From: Latrodectus hesperus | Taxonomy: Eukaryota; Arthropoda; Arachnida; Araneae; Theridiidae | Reading direction: 5' to 3' | Length of the DNA stretch: 64,000 nucleotides | Assembly (NCBI GenBank): GCA_037975125.1 | Contig: CM075857.1 | Location: forward strand, 93,643,843-93,707,842 | In this document: one piece after another, positions 34,516 to 46,301 of the stretch | Position numbering within the stretch: position 1 is the stretch's first letter | How the letters are laid out: each line of letters opens with the position of its first letter | Notes under the pieces: generated by a model | The model's input: only the letters and a program-made list of their open reading frames with translations | Told to the model about the DNA's origin: nothing | The model's database searches: none | Program-made: the position numbers and the translations under genes

Positions 34516-37214
34516 TAAAAAGAAAATATTACTGTATATGGAAGAAAAGTAAAGTGTGTCTGTAGAAAAGAAAAGGTTGAAAATCGGCCTGTGGAAAATG
34601 GAAAGTCTATTCTCATGGTCTAACTTATCATTTGACTGAAATTTAAAATTATGAAGTATAATTGTTCGCCTGATAATTTTGATTATAAAGTATAATAGTT
34701 TCGCCAAAAATAATATTTTGGCATAATGATTTATTAACAAAAGGATGACAGTTTAAGCGAATCTGAAGATTGTACCTATAAGTTTTGAACGATGACTGAA
34801 TAGTAAGTCAATATTCTAATTGGTATATTCTCTTCACCAAACTTCCATTTGTTAAGAATAGTAGAACAAATTTCCCAAATTTTGCAAGCGAATACTTGCA
34901 GGATAACAATTTTCGATTGGTTCAGAATTCCCCTGGTAGTTTTAAGCCTTTATTTATTAAGTGACGAGGAGATCTTTGAGCTGGTATTCTCCTCTCCAAG
35001 TTACGTTACAACTGCAGAGGAATTCTAGACTCTCAGAAATTTTAACGAAAATAAGCTCTTTCAACAAGACGGGGTCGGTCTGCGTTGTAAAAGAGCTTTC
35101 TCAGACATAAAGGAATATTAATTATAAAAAAAAAGAAGCCTTTAATAACGCAATTCATATCTACAGTTGTAGATGTTTCTTAAAATTTTTAACATCAATC
35201 TTGAGTTACATTACTGTAACAATTCCTTTATGTGAAAAATATGTGTGAAATAAATAGAACAAAGAGAAAATCATAAATTGCTAATTTTTTTCTAGTTAAT
35301 CACATTAATAATATTGTCTAATTCAAGTTGTACAGAAATTTCTATCAACATGACATTCACAATTTAAAAAATACTATATTGTATCTACATTCAAAATAAT
35401 GCAACAAGTTCCAAAAATAATTTATTGATAAGGTATTAAAATCAAGGTAACATATATTCATACCTTAAACTAAAGAGAATAATAATATGTTTTATTTCAA
35501 TAACAAAACTGGCATCAGCAAAACATTTATTTCACTGAAAAGAAAAAAGCATTTACATAAATTAAAAGAGCATTTACATAAATTTTGAGAACATTTCCTT
35601 CCATTCTTCAAATGATTGTCTTGCTTTAATGACTGATTCAAAACGACGAACTAATGAAACAAATACAAACATTGAAACTCCTTCAAGACTCACTAGAAGC
35701 AAAAGTGCTGGATTACTTAACTTAAAAACTTCTTATATTGATTCGCCTCGCCTAAGAGCAAGGTCAGGTAAGATTACTTAAATCTATTAGTATGCCTTCT
35801 AAAATTGATATCCTAATATTATATTTGTAGAATTAATAAAGTAAAAGTAATGGCACAATTGCCATGTAAGCCTTCAAACAAATATGTGAATTTGGCAAAA
35901 ATAAACATTACATTCAAAGCTCGTCAAGATAAAAAAACGGAACAAGTTCAGTATCCCCCATACACTGATTTCTCGCCAAATCTGGTAACCGTTGTTTACG
36001 TTGTAGTGTTACCGATTTCAGCTTTTGTTTTTATTGTAGTGTTGCCAAATTTAGTTTTTGTTACTATTTTTATTTTTTCATTGCCAGAATCCATTTTTCT
36101 CGTGTTTTAAGTAATTTTTACGTTATATATGTGCTTTTTTTAGTGGCAATAGCTTTTTTAGTTTCACTTCGAGAACTTTCCAGAACTTTCTTTGCTAATT
36201 GTTATACGTTTTAATTGCTAGTCATTTTAATTTCGTTTACTGTTGCTGATGGAATCAGTGGATTTCCCGCTCTTGTGTTTCGTTGTCGCCAGTGTCCAAC
36301 TATCGTAATTTTCTTTTTTTACTATTTCTTTTATAGTATTTACTTTTATTTGGTTTAATTTTAATATATATTTTTTATTAAATGATATATTTTATTTTAT
36401 ATATTTAAAATCTTTAAATATTCTTTTTTACTTATTTCGTTTTCTTAATTTATTATTATCTTTTTATTGTTTTAATTACTTTATTTATTGTTTTCATTAA
36501 AAATGTCTAATTTTAAATTTTACCTAGCAATGTATATGTTTCATAAATCTTGTATAGCTGCAAATGATGATTGTTTTAATAAATTTATTGAAATCGTTTC
36601 GGGAAGTAATTGGGATGAGTACCAAATTTCGGAGGTTTGATTATTTTATTTAAATTCTATTGCTGACAGGTATTTTTTATTGTATTCGTCTCATTTTTAT
36701 TTACTTAAAAAGTGTATTTATTTAATTTTTTTTAATTTTAAACAATGTATACATTTGAAAAAAATAGTTTTTGCTTGCTCTTTTCTTATCTTATTTTACT
36801 TTATTTTATTTATTATTTATTTATTTATTTATGTAAAATTTGATAATGGTGACACTGGTGACAAACGAATTATGTCAGCTTGACTTCATATCAAGTAAGT
36901 CCATTATTTATCTTTATTTCCCTTTTTAAAATTTCTGAAATGCTTATTTTTCAATCGAACTTAGGGAAATTTCCCGTTTTAATAAACGCGCGCCTAGCTT
37001 GGCTACAAAAAATTCGCTGCGTCGCCAAGTGTATGGGGATACTGAACTTGTTCCAATGCGTCAAACTGGTTTTCTGCATCGGATTGTTTTGTTGTATATG
37101 TATGACATAATGTGTTTTATGATGTCATGTGATTGCGTGTATTCTTGAAATTTGCTTTCTGAGCTAAAAATTCTTAAAGCATTGGATTAGTAATTTGCTT
37201 TTATTTGATTTCGG
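34516..37214. other. Intergenic stretch, mostly unclassified
   Basis: AT-rich. A near-palindrome (agctctttcaac and gttgtaaaagagct) lies at about 35053-35097. A weak imperfect repeat of (g)ttgccaaat-type phrases lies at 35970-36090. Apart from the heat-shock-type motif listed separately, I see nothing I can name. Confidence 0.5.
36168..36190. promoter_or_regulatory. Perfect five-pentamer heat-shock-element motif
   Basis: Alternating TTC and GAA triplets at exact 5-base spacing: TTC 36168-36170, GAA 36173-36175, TTC 36178-36180, GAA 36183-36185, TTC 36188-36190. This fits the inverted nGAAn pentamer array recognised by trimeric HSF. No heat-shock gene was found downstream, so function is unproven; part of the pattern comes from a duplicated gaactttc. 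Confidence 0.5.
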
Positions 37215-37467
37215 CACAGGTATCGTATAATCCATGACGCCCAAATCCTGAGATTGGCGATTTCTTGGCGGATTTTCTTATGTATCTAGTAATCTCATTT
37301 TTGTTACGTCATAGGTATGGAGATCTATAAGAATTATGCAGAAAATTCTATTTTGGTAACCCTAGTATTTACGTCATCGCGTACGTCACGATACGTCATC
37401 TTGGCAACATTTCTTCATCGCCAAAAAGAATTTAGAATTTGGAATCATGGATTATACGGAACCTGTG
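37215..37467. mobile_element. MITE of a TTGGCG-containing family, copy 1
   Basis: A 253-base block with inverted ends cacaggtatcgtataatcca / ggattatacggaacctgtg and internal motifs gattggcgatttcttggcgg, ggtaaccctagtatttacg, tacgtcatcttggcaacat and tcgccaaaaagaat. No coding capacity. A second copy follows 160 bases downstream in the same orientation. Confidence 0.75.
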
Positions 37468-37543
37468 TTTTGATTTCTTGTCGTGAAAATTAGAAATCAT
37501 CCCAAATCCACACAGGATCTTAAGAATCATTTTATTATTAGAT

Positions 37544-37586
37544 AACACTTCAACATTTGTCATGTCATGACAAATGTTGAAGTGTT
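37544..37586. repeat. Perfect palindrome, 21-bp arms, 1-bp centre
   Basis: Arms 37544-37564 and 37566-37586 are exact reverse complements around T 37565 (aacacttcaacatttgtcat and on). It lies in the short spacer between the two MITE copies. Confidence 0.9.
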
Positions 37587-37626
37587 TTCTAATATCAAGT
37601 GATAAATACCAAGTGTAAAGCGGGTA

Positions 37627-37872
37627 CAGATGCCGTATAATTCAGGATGCCAAATTAGTATGGTGATTTTTTGGCGGGTTTTTTATGTATCTGGTAACTT
37701 GTTTTTTTTATTACGTCATAAATGTGAAGACATATAAAAATTATGCAGACTATTCTATTTTTGTCAACCCTGGTATTTATGTCATCACGCACGTTACAAT
37801 ACGTCATTTAGGCAACATCTCTTCACCGCCAAAAAAATTCAGAATTGGGAATTCTGGATTATACGGCATCTG
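37627..37872. mobile_element. MITE of the same family, copy 2
   Basis: Inverted ends cagatgccgtataattcagg / tggattatacggcatctg. The internal order is the same as copy 1 (ttttttggcggg, tatgtatctggtaac, attacgtcataa, gtcaaccctggtatttatg, acgtcatttaggcaacat, accgccaaaa). Clear single-base differences show it is diverged rather than a recent duplicate. Confidence 0.75.
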
Positions 37873-40556
37873 CCGTAAATCGTTAATATTACATATTTGT
37901 GTATATTCGCATTTGAATTTTGGGTACTATTCCATTATAGCCTCGCAATTGATCATCGAAGCGATGCTATATGTAAGTAGTTTCATCAGAAATAAACAAA
38001 CTTTGGTGTTTGAATAAATTTTGTTTATAAAATATGAATAAAATGTCTGTACTATTTTTGGGTAATTTTTATAAATGAAAACCTTTTTCAAACAATGCAT
38101 GTGAAGCAAATATTTGCGAGTGTAATTGCGATTTTTTCTTTTCCGTTACGATGAGTATCCATCGGAGGTTTAATGGAATTGTACCGAATTTTGTTGTTGT
38201 GTCCATTTTTACCTACCAACTTGATGGCATATTTTTTTAATTCTTAATCACAAAAAATAAATAAGCCGTATAAATGTGTAGTTTTCCAAACATATAAACA
38301 AATCACATACACGACATCTTTGACTGCATAAAATGAAATTTATAATTCCAATTTATGCCATTTACATTTTTATTTTTAAATTTAATGCTAGAAATATTTG
38401 CTTTAGGAATTTAAGCTTTCTGAAGTACAAGTTTACAATCGGGTACTCCTTGAATTTTTTGGTGATTTTTTTGACGCCAAGATAGGTGCCAAGATGTTAC
38501 TAATTAGACGGCCGCTGTCGCTACACAAAAGCAAAGCTAAATACCAGGGTTACCAGAAATTAAATTTTATCGACAAATTTTGTTGCCAAATCATGTGTTA
38601 GTCAATTCTACATCGAATCCCGTACGGAATATAATGTCTTGAGTGTGCATAAATTAAATGGAATTAAATCGCATAAATTAAAACCTGTATTAAAAATCTG
38701 TATTGCAACCATTTTAATAACTTGCCTAATTCTATCTAATCAATTGATTCACCAAAGTGATTTTATTAAACAGATAACTATTCGCAAACATATGTCAACC
38801 ATTCTCAAATTTCTATTTTATTTATTTTTAAATAAAAGTTATCAAATGTAGTTACATTAAGTAAATTTGAATTTTTATGATTACGTTACATAATTTTAGC
38901 CACATCATTTCTGGTCTCGTTCCCTCAACTTTTATTTAAAAATATTTTTTAAAAAAGTTAATAAATAAATAATCTTAATACGATTACTAGGATATAATGA
39001 TCATATTAAGAGTTCGTATTATCCTGTCGACCTTTTCAGCCGTAAAAATATGTCATCGAATTTTGCATTTCTTTTCTTTTTCTTTTTAATGGGAAGGAAA
39101 GGCAGAATATTTTACTATATCTTCATTGTAGCAAATAGATAAAAACTTTATTTGTGTAATTCATATGGTGCTAAATCTCATCATTAAACGATATATATAT
39201 TTTTTTGCATATATGGTCGACGTATATGCGACGACGCAAGTACTCGATATCCTTATATACTGTTTGGGTTAACGATTCAAAAGGTCCACCATCTTAATCT
39301 CGATTTCTTATATAGTTGATATCCTATACAAAGAAATAAATTGGCTCACATAAGCACCAAACTCTCCAATAACTAACATCCTCAGCTTGGCGGGAAAATA
39401 ATCGTCTAATGTCGCTATTCTGACTGCAATGTTTGCTTATGAATTTTAGTGCTGAATAAGAAATGTCGCCAAGCTTAAGTATTTGTGATATAATAAATTC
39501 TTTCCCTAAAAAAGGAAAGGAACATAATTTCGCAAATATAAATACAAAGTAGAAAACATGGAAACATCAATTTTGAAAATGTACACTCAAATTATAAGAA
39601 TATCAATTTCGTGAATGTAAATATAAATTATGAAAAATAATAGAAAAATATCACAATTTTGCAAATGCAAATTTAAATTATCTAATAATAGAAAAAAGAT
39701 GTTCTTTTTTTATAATATGAAATAAATAAAATGAAATATAATAAAATGCTAAAGAAAACATATGTTGACACAACTTTAAACAAAAACTTTGAAATCATCT
39801 GAATTAAATTTTTTCGACAATTTCCCAAGAAAACATTAAAGGATCCAATTTTTTTCCTCACAAGAATTATGAAAGGAATAATAAGCCAAATGAAAGTTTA
39901 AACTAACTTGATTATGCATCAGCAGTTTATTTTTAACTTGTTTCCACATACTTTAAATTGTATATGTCATCCTGTTTCTAAATCAACAATGATGACTCTA
40001 TATTTAAAAATTAGATGTTCATTGCCTTGTTTTCTTAATGAGTCACACTCCTTCCAAGAATCGGAAAAAATTTCTGTTCCTGGATCAGTCCACTGCTTAA
40101 AAATGGCAACTAAAATCTATATAATTCCATCATGTTCCCCCACCAAAAACAGCCTTCCGCTACTTCTCTCAACATCACCAAATATCTACTGACTCCTACT
40201 GACTCTATGTTCTCCGCGAAACCTTTTCTTTTTGAATTTTGATTCAAAACTTCAACAATCTTATCTTTTCTGAAGATGGACCTGATACAGTAAACATAAT
40301 ATCATTAACGTATTGCCGCTAATCTTCTAAAAAAATGTATGTTCGTTGAATATCAGCTGTTTTATTTAATTTCATAAGTTAAAAGATAATTTTCGCAATT
40401 TTCAATTTGTTTAACATTAAACCAAAATCCATATTGAAGCCATTAATTCTAAAGAGATGTAAAACTCATTTATTCAAAGTGGAATTTACTAGTTTTGAAA
40501 AAATATCATACATTAGATACTTGCATATGACGTCATCGGATCCTCGAGGATGAAAT
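37873..40556. other. Intergenic stretch with diverged MITE pieces
   Basis: Around 38430-38620 there are reversed, diverged phrases of the 37-kb MITE (aataccagggttaccag, gacgccaagat). At 39384-39474 an imperfect inverted repeat (cagcttggcggg ... atgtcgccaagctt) looks like a small related hairpin. The rest is AT-rich and not recognised. Confidence 0.45.
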
Positions 40557-40569
40557 TGTCTGCTTACTA

Positions 40570-40852
40570 AAACTAAACTAAACTCCATGGCACGACAGTC
40601 CATGTGGGCCAAAGCCTACAGTGCCCATAACTGTTTTCATGACCGAGGGCCCTGGGGTGCGAAGCATATGTCCCACTTCGGTGGTCAGCCTAACGTAAGA
40701 CCCCCAGTGTTTTGTTCCCAAGTATGCTTGGCATGCAGTTAATCGACCCACTGAAGGGATGAAAGGCTGAGTCAACCTTGCCCAGCCCGAGCATCGAACC
40801 TCGGACCTGTGTCACGGGAGCGTGAAACGCTGCCACTAAGCCACCGGCCTTC
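40570..40852 (-). mobile_element. tRNA-derived SINE, copy 1 (full length)
   Basis: Flanked by an exact 13-bp target duplication, tgtctgcttacta (40557-40569 and 40853-40865). Read on the - strand it starts with a tRNA-like head containing A box (TGGCTTAGTGGCA) and B box (GGTTCGATGCT), then a 200-base tRNA-unrelated body and a (TTTAG)n-like tail. It is nearly identical in layout to 53756-54035. Transcription would be by RNA polymerase III and mobilisation by a partner LINE. Confidence 0.93.
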
Positions 40853-40865
40853 TGTCTGCTTACTA

Positions 40866-41699
40866 TCTAGAGGAAAATAGAAAATAAACATGAATTACCG
40901 ATTCATCTTGTGAAATGTAAGCAGTAATTCTTGATGAAATATAGTGTTAATAGTTTGCATAATGAAGTGAAGAGAAAAAGTAGTTAGTATTGCACGTGAA
41001 TATACATAGACTTGTGGTAAAAAAAAACGTTTCTATTTCTCCATTAAATTTTCGTGGGTCTCAAAAGGACTGCTGGAAAATGTACAAAACACATCAGCAA
41101 CCCCACGTTTTCCGTCCTCAGTTGTCTTCTTATTTCAAAATGAAAGTATCAAATTAATTTGTTAATTTAAAAAAATATATTACAAAAATAAAACTCACTA
41201 TTTCAAATTTTGTTATGTAATAATAAAGAAATTAATTAAATACGATTACAAAATGACAATAAAACAGAACTTTATTTTCAACATTCCCTTATGGCAGCAA
41301 AAAAGCATCCACAAAAGCATAAAAAATGCCACAAAATAAATAAGCAATAAGTATTATGCTAAAAACCAAAACAGAAAAGATCTATATATAATCATTTTAA
41401 TAAGCGATACTATTCCGTCATAGTTTTAAAAATATTTGGAAAAATATTAATGAATAACAAATTTTTTTAAAACGAAAATAAAATTCATTTAATCTGGAAT
41501 AAAAAGAAAATATTGCTCAGAGGTAATTTTTCTGACAGGATCGTTGTGTTACGATGAGCTAAATGATGCAATTTGGAACATTGCATTTTATGGTGCCTCA
41601 CACTTTTTTACAGTGGTAATACATATTTATAAAAGCAATAAATAAAACTTATTATCTTTCAATTTATTATTATATAACTATATCAGAGAGATAATAATA
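40866..41699. other. AT-rich spacer, nothing recognised
   Basis: No open frame or repeat boundary was recognised between the SINE and the next transposon. Confidence 0.6.
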
Positions 41700-43634
41700 T
41701 ACAGGGTGATTATAAAAAAACTTTGCCAACATCTGCACTTCTAGCGTCCATTCTATTTAACCGATCAAGATGATACTTCAAATATAGTTCTTTTGAGATA
41801 TGCGCTCGAGATTCTGTGAATGGCAACACAGTGGCCCTCGCGGTTACAGTTATAGTGACAGAAACTCGAAATTTTCTAATGGCAACGTCTACTTTTTACC
41901 ATCGCAAAATGATCAGCACATGCGAAAACCCTAAATAGCGTTGAAACGGTACCGATATGTCCGAAAACCGACGTGTTATACACATACAAACAGTTCTTCA
42001 AGGCGCATGGAGGAATAATGCATACGACAGAGACAAGACACTGCTCAATGATGAGAACACATAGAGAAAAAATTATTTATTAATTTCAAACATTTTCCAC
42101 ATGAGTGCCATCACAGGCAATTACGCATTGCATGCGGGAGACGGTGAACAATGTCGCTGCATGCAACATGGCACGAGGGATGTTTCGAATCTCACGCCGT
42201 ATAGAATCCTTTAAGTCCGACAATGTTTGAGGATTGCACAGATAAACTCTGGATTTGAGATAGCCCCAAAGCCAGAAATCCATAGGCGTCAGATCTGGGG
42301 ATCGCGCAGGCCACGGAAAAGAATAATAGCGTGAGATGATGCGATCACCAAAATGCTGATCCAGGAGCCTTTTAACTGACCTCGCTATATGTGGAGGTGC
42401 GCCATCTTGCATCCAAACAATGTCATTGAGTGCATTCAGCCGACGCAACTCCGGTAAGACATAATTTTTCAGCATGGCTGCATACCGAGGGCCCGTTACA
42501 GAACATGTTGCAGGGCCAGTCGGGGTCGTTTCCTCAAAGAAGAACGGGCCCAGAACAAATGTAGCTGTAATGCCGCACCACGCAGTCACTTTGGCGTCAA
42601 ATAATGGTACTGGCGCCACAGCATGAGGATTCGTCTCTCCCCAATGCACACAATTCTTTGTGTTAATGCTGCCATTTAAGGTGAAATGTGCCTCGTCCTC
42701 CATAGTATGCGAAGTGGCCAGTCGTTATCCGCATCATATCGTAACAAAAATGCATTTGCGAAGTCCAGACGTTGTTGTGGGTCACCCGGCTCCAACATCT
42801 GGACGCGCTGGAACCGATAAGGAAACATGTGAAGTACCAAGCGCAAATGCTTGCGGACCGTTGAGTTCGGAATATCCAACACGCGCGCTATGCCTCTTGC
42901 GGTTTCTGTGTGTCCTGCAGTCACTGTATGGTGCACTTCCATGACAACGTCCTCAGAAACAGTTGGCCGTCTGGAGCGCTGTTTGCCACAGGTGCAGCCT
43001 GTATCTTCGAATTTCCGCACTAAATCACGCAGAGCTTACAGAGTACATGGGCCGCGTCGTTGTCGATGATTGCGGAGATACACACGCAAGGCTTCCGCAG
43101 CGTTCATCCCATTTTGGTAATAGAGTTTGATCAATTCACCGCGAACTTTCCTAGGAAGACTCATATCGTCGGCATGTGCGAGTTCCCGAATGACGACTTC
43201 GCATACCCGTTTGGTATTATATAGGTTTCCTACGCTGAATATCTGGCGACCGGCGTTCTGTGATTGGTTTCTTGACTCTGTCACATGCAAATTTATTGCG
43301 TGCGCCCAGATCATGTTTTATTGGCCGGTTTTCAGAACTCTTTTTTGTGTTTGCAGAACACGTCCGTTTTTAGACATATCGGTACCGTTTCAACGCTATT
43401 TAGGGTTTTCGCATGTGCTGAACATTTTGCGATGGTAAAAAGTAGACGTTGCCATTCGAAAATTTCGAGTTTCTGTCACTATAACTGTAACCGCGACGGC
43501 CACTGTGTTGCCATTCACAGAATCTCGAGCACATATCTCAAAAGAACTATATTTGAAGTATCATCTTGATCGGTTAAATAGAATGGACGCTAGAAGTGCA
43601 GATGTTGGCAAAGTTTTTTTATAATCACCCTGTA
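41700..43634 (-). mobile_element. Mariner-like DD41D transposon with ~275-bp terminal inverted repeats
   Basis: TA at 41700-41701 and 43633-43634. The inverted repeats 41702-41977 and 43358-43632 start cagggtgattataaaaaaac and match over almost their whole length with few differences, so the copy is comparatively young. The transposase is on the - strand between them. Length is 1.94 kb. Confidence 0.93.
42086..43164 (-). pseudogene. DD41D mariner-like transposase pseudogene
   Basis: A probable start is ATG 43164 (MSLPRKVRGELIKLYYQNGM); the frame is open upstream, so an earlier start is possible. Helix-turn-helix parts cover 43164-42870. There is TAA in place of the expected Gln codon after RGPCTL (about 43036). 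A one-base deletion lies just before EDEAHF (about 42700). The rest is open to 42086: first Asp in EDEAHF, second in WMQDGAPPHIAR, third in DLTPMDFWLWG. I count 41 residues between the second and third Asp, against 34 in classical mariner, which places it with rosa/DD41D-type elements. Only two lesions separate it from an intact frame. Confidence 0.9.
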
Positions 43635-43808
43635 TATATAAAACAATAAAAAAACGTCTTTACATGATTAAAATTTATTTAAAATAATTGTTCATTTTCT
43701 ATAGCCAACGTGCAAAAGGTTTAAACGAATCTAATGTGTCTTGTTAAACCATGCTTTAGGTGATCATGAAATGATTCATGTATTGTATGTATCTTAAACT
43801 GTGTTGCT

Positions 43809-44825
43809 TTAACCCCTTAACTGTGACATATGTTTCAGAAAAATGGACCAAAAATGGAAAATTTTTTTGATTGCTTAATTTGATTCTTTATATAAGAGTT
43901 AGAAAATGCTTTTTTATTATAAAAATAAAGTTTTATAAATACAATAATTACTATATTTATAATGTTTACATAAACATAAAACATTGATTACACATACATG
44001 TTATTCATACTGAGCAAATTAAACGAAATTTTGAAGCTAAATATAATTCTAGTATAAACTAGTATAATATAAAAATATAACAATATGATTTTCAATACAT
44101 AAATTTTACAAATCTTTTACAGTATGGTATATCCCAAAACAAGGTACTGCTCAAAAGCCTATATATTGCACTTTTTACAATAAACTCTTGTCTCATGCCT
44201 TATTTTCTAATTTTGTTCATCAGTTTTACGACACCATATAAAACACTGCCTGGTTGGAGTAGATTGTTTTCCCACACATTGATGGGATGTGTTCTGGAAA
44301 TTGTCGACTTGTGAGGCGCTGTAAGCTTACACTAGGACGCCCTGGTCCTGGTAGTTGAACATTTGGTTTATTTAGTTCAACAATTGATTTTCTGAAGTTC
44401 ATTTCTGAAGTTCATTGAAGTGAAGACATATTTTTCGCACCTCCAGCTGAAGTTGGCAAAATAAAGGAGTTATTTATATAACGCCTGGTGTTCGAGATGG
44501 AAAAATATTTTCAAGTAATATTTTTTACCTCCTTTTCTAGCAACCCTGTAAGGTGTTGATCGACTTTAACATCACCTCCCATAGTGTTGTTGTAGTCATG
44601 GACTACCTTCAGAACCAAAGTTGGAATTGGTAAAAAACTAGGACCACTTGTGTCATTTATTAGGAAAATAGGGAATTAAGTATCCTAAAGTAGAAACGAA
44701 CTCAGCTCGGACTTCACAAAATAGAAACGTTACTTTTTCTTCTGCCCGAACTGAGTTCGGGCATCACAAATACTGCACGCAGTAATTGCCCGAACGGAAT
44801 TCGGGCGACACTGGCAAGGGGTTAA
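43809..44825 (-). mobile_element. Non-autonomous piggyBac-like element with C-terminal transposase remnant
   Basis: TTAA at 43809-43812 and 44822-44825 (the piggyBac target). Inverted ends are ccccttaactgtgac and, reversed, ccccttgccagtgtc. Near the right end there are two palindromes of the form gcccgaac..gttcgggc. Length is about 1.0 kb, against 2.3 kb or more for autonomous copies, so it is internally deleted. Confidence 0.8.
44150..44360 (-). pseudogene. piggyBac transposase cysteine-rich C-terminus, remnant
   Basis: On the - strand: PGPGRPSVSLQRLTSRQFPEH then, after a frameshift, QCFIWCRKTDEQN(stop)KIRHETRVYCKKCNI. The spacing C--C ... RHETRVYC--C matches the zinc-binding cysteine-rich domain at the end of piggyBac transposases. 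The catalytic core is missing. Confidence 0.7.
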
Positions 44826-46301
44826 CTATAAGCAATATCGTGAAAAGCTCCTGAGATATTGCTGATAGTTAAAACAGCCGTGTAAACGATACAGTAAGCT
44901 AATACAACCTCTTTAGAGTTGAACCATATTTAACTTATTAGATGTATAATCAATTCAAAAGCTGAATATGAAAAATTAGACATTCCACAAGGCGTTAGCA
45001 TTCATGAAAAATTCATAGAACCATTCCCCATATTATGCGTTTGCATGGTATTTTCCAGTAAACAATATTTGCTTTTCTTGATTAAAAATCGACATGCAAA
45101 CAGAACTTTCATTCAATGCATATATGTCCTTGAGATTATAAGGTATAGTGAAATTTTTTGATTTTGCTATTTTTTAAACTATATGCACGTAATGTTGTGA
45201 CAAAAATTTACCTTCAAATAATTAAGTATTCCCTTATTCCTTACTTTTTATTTAGACAGGAGGATAAAATAAAACTACGGATAGAAAAAGATTTATCGTA
45301 AAAATTTCATAACAGTGTTGCTATTATATAACATATTATTATGCTATTCATATTATTATTTCATACTCTGGGTGTATAACAATTAAAATCCAATTAAAAA
45401 ATAACAGGATAAAGAAGAGAAATCTAACTGAAGTAATGTAGGAATCAGAAACATAACAGCGGCTTACTGTTTCAGTGAAAACCATTGCACTTTGTATATC
45501 GGCTTGAATAACATTAAAGGTAGCATGACTATGTGCTTTACGGGACATGGCCATCAAGTTAAAAAATTTAACCTAAACCCAAATTTATATTATTAACTAA
45601 GAGCTAAGAATATTACGAAAAGATGAGTTGAACACGTCATCATGACAATGGTAAGATTGAGATTAGTCATTGTTTAAAGTCTTAGTACCCAAACTTCAAC
45701 AATCAAGATCAATTGTAATGTGAAAGAATTAGCAATTTGTTTTAGAAGCAGGAATTGAAAATTAAGAATTTGAATTATGTGTTGTCTATAAAATTGTCAA
45801 TTATTAACTTGTGTAGTGAGTACCAATGAATAGAATCTATAACAATTTGGTCTATATTGTGTTTTAAATGTCAACTTGAGAGATCCTCACAATAATATCG
45901 AATTAATGGGTCATTGTTGAATCTGGTCATCAATTTGAAATATGCTTTTTTACATACTATATTTATCTTATTTAGGCTTTATCCTACAAAGAATAACTGT
46001 CAAAAGTTTTTGATCAGTGTGATTCAGTTTTAAAGAAAAGCTCTTTAAGCTTTCCACATTGCTTTATCAGTGAGTATTCTTTGTTTCTCAAACGCATGAG
46101 CATATTTGTCACGTTTGTACATCTGTTGCATGAAATTACACGTTTCTGTGACTTTCATTTTTCCATAATAGTTTAAATAAAGTAATTTTATAAGAATAGC
46201 TTCATCGCTTGAAGTAAAAAATATTGCTAAAGTGCTGGTACTACTAATTGTTAAACGTAGATTAAATCAATTTCTATATACTCTTAAAATCTGTTTTGTA
46301 G
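44826..46301. other. Intergenic or upstream intron of the TMBIM-like gene
   Basis: AT-rich. No earlier exon of the next gene could be found with confidence, although its first seen exon begins in mid-codon, so at least one lies upstream here or further left. Confidence 0.5.

Noticed and set aside
35035..35105. LFQQDG-like phrase on the + strand suggesting another transposase
   Set aside because: Only a handful of residues and no flanking DDE context; a near-palindrome there explains the sequence better.
35850..36110. 86-codon frame with a hydrophobic C-terminal half
   Set aside because: The hydrophobic part comes from an imperfect repeat of ttgtagtgttgcc-like sequence; no family resemblance.
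40570..40852. Possible genuine tRNA gene (A and B boxes present); the same at 53756
   Set aside because: Target duplications, a long unrelated body and two dispersed copies identify a SINE; the head lacks a good cloverleaf.
42660..43569. + strand open frames across the DD41D element
   Set aside because: Shadows of the - strand transposase and of the terminal inverted repeats.
45348..45557. 69-codon - strand frame (MMAMSRKAHSHATF...)
   Set aside because: Considered as an exon of an unknown gene; no family resemblance or supporting neighbouring exon was found.
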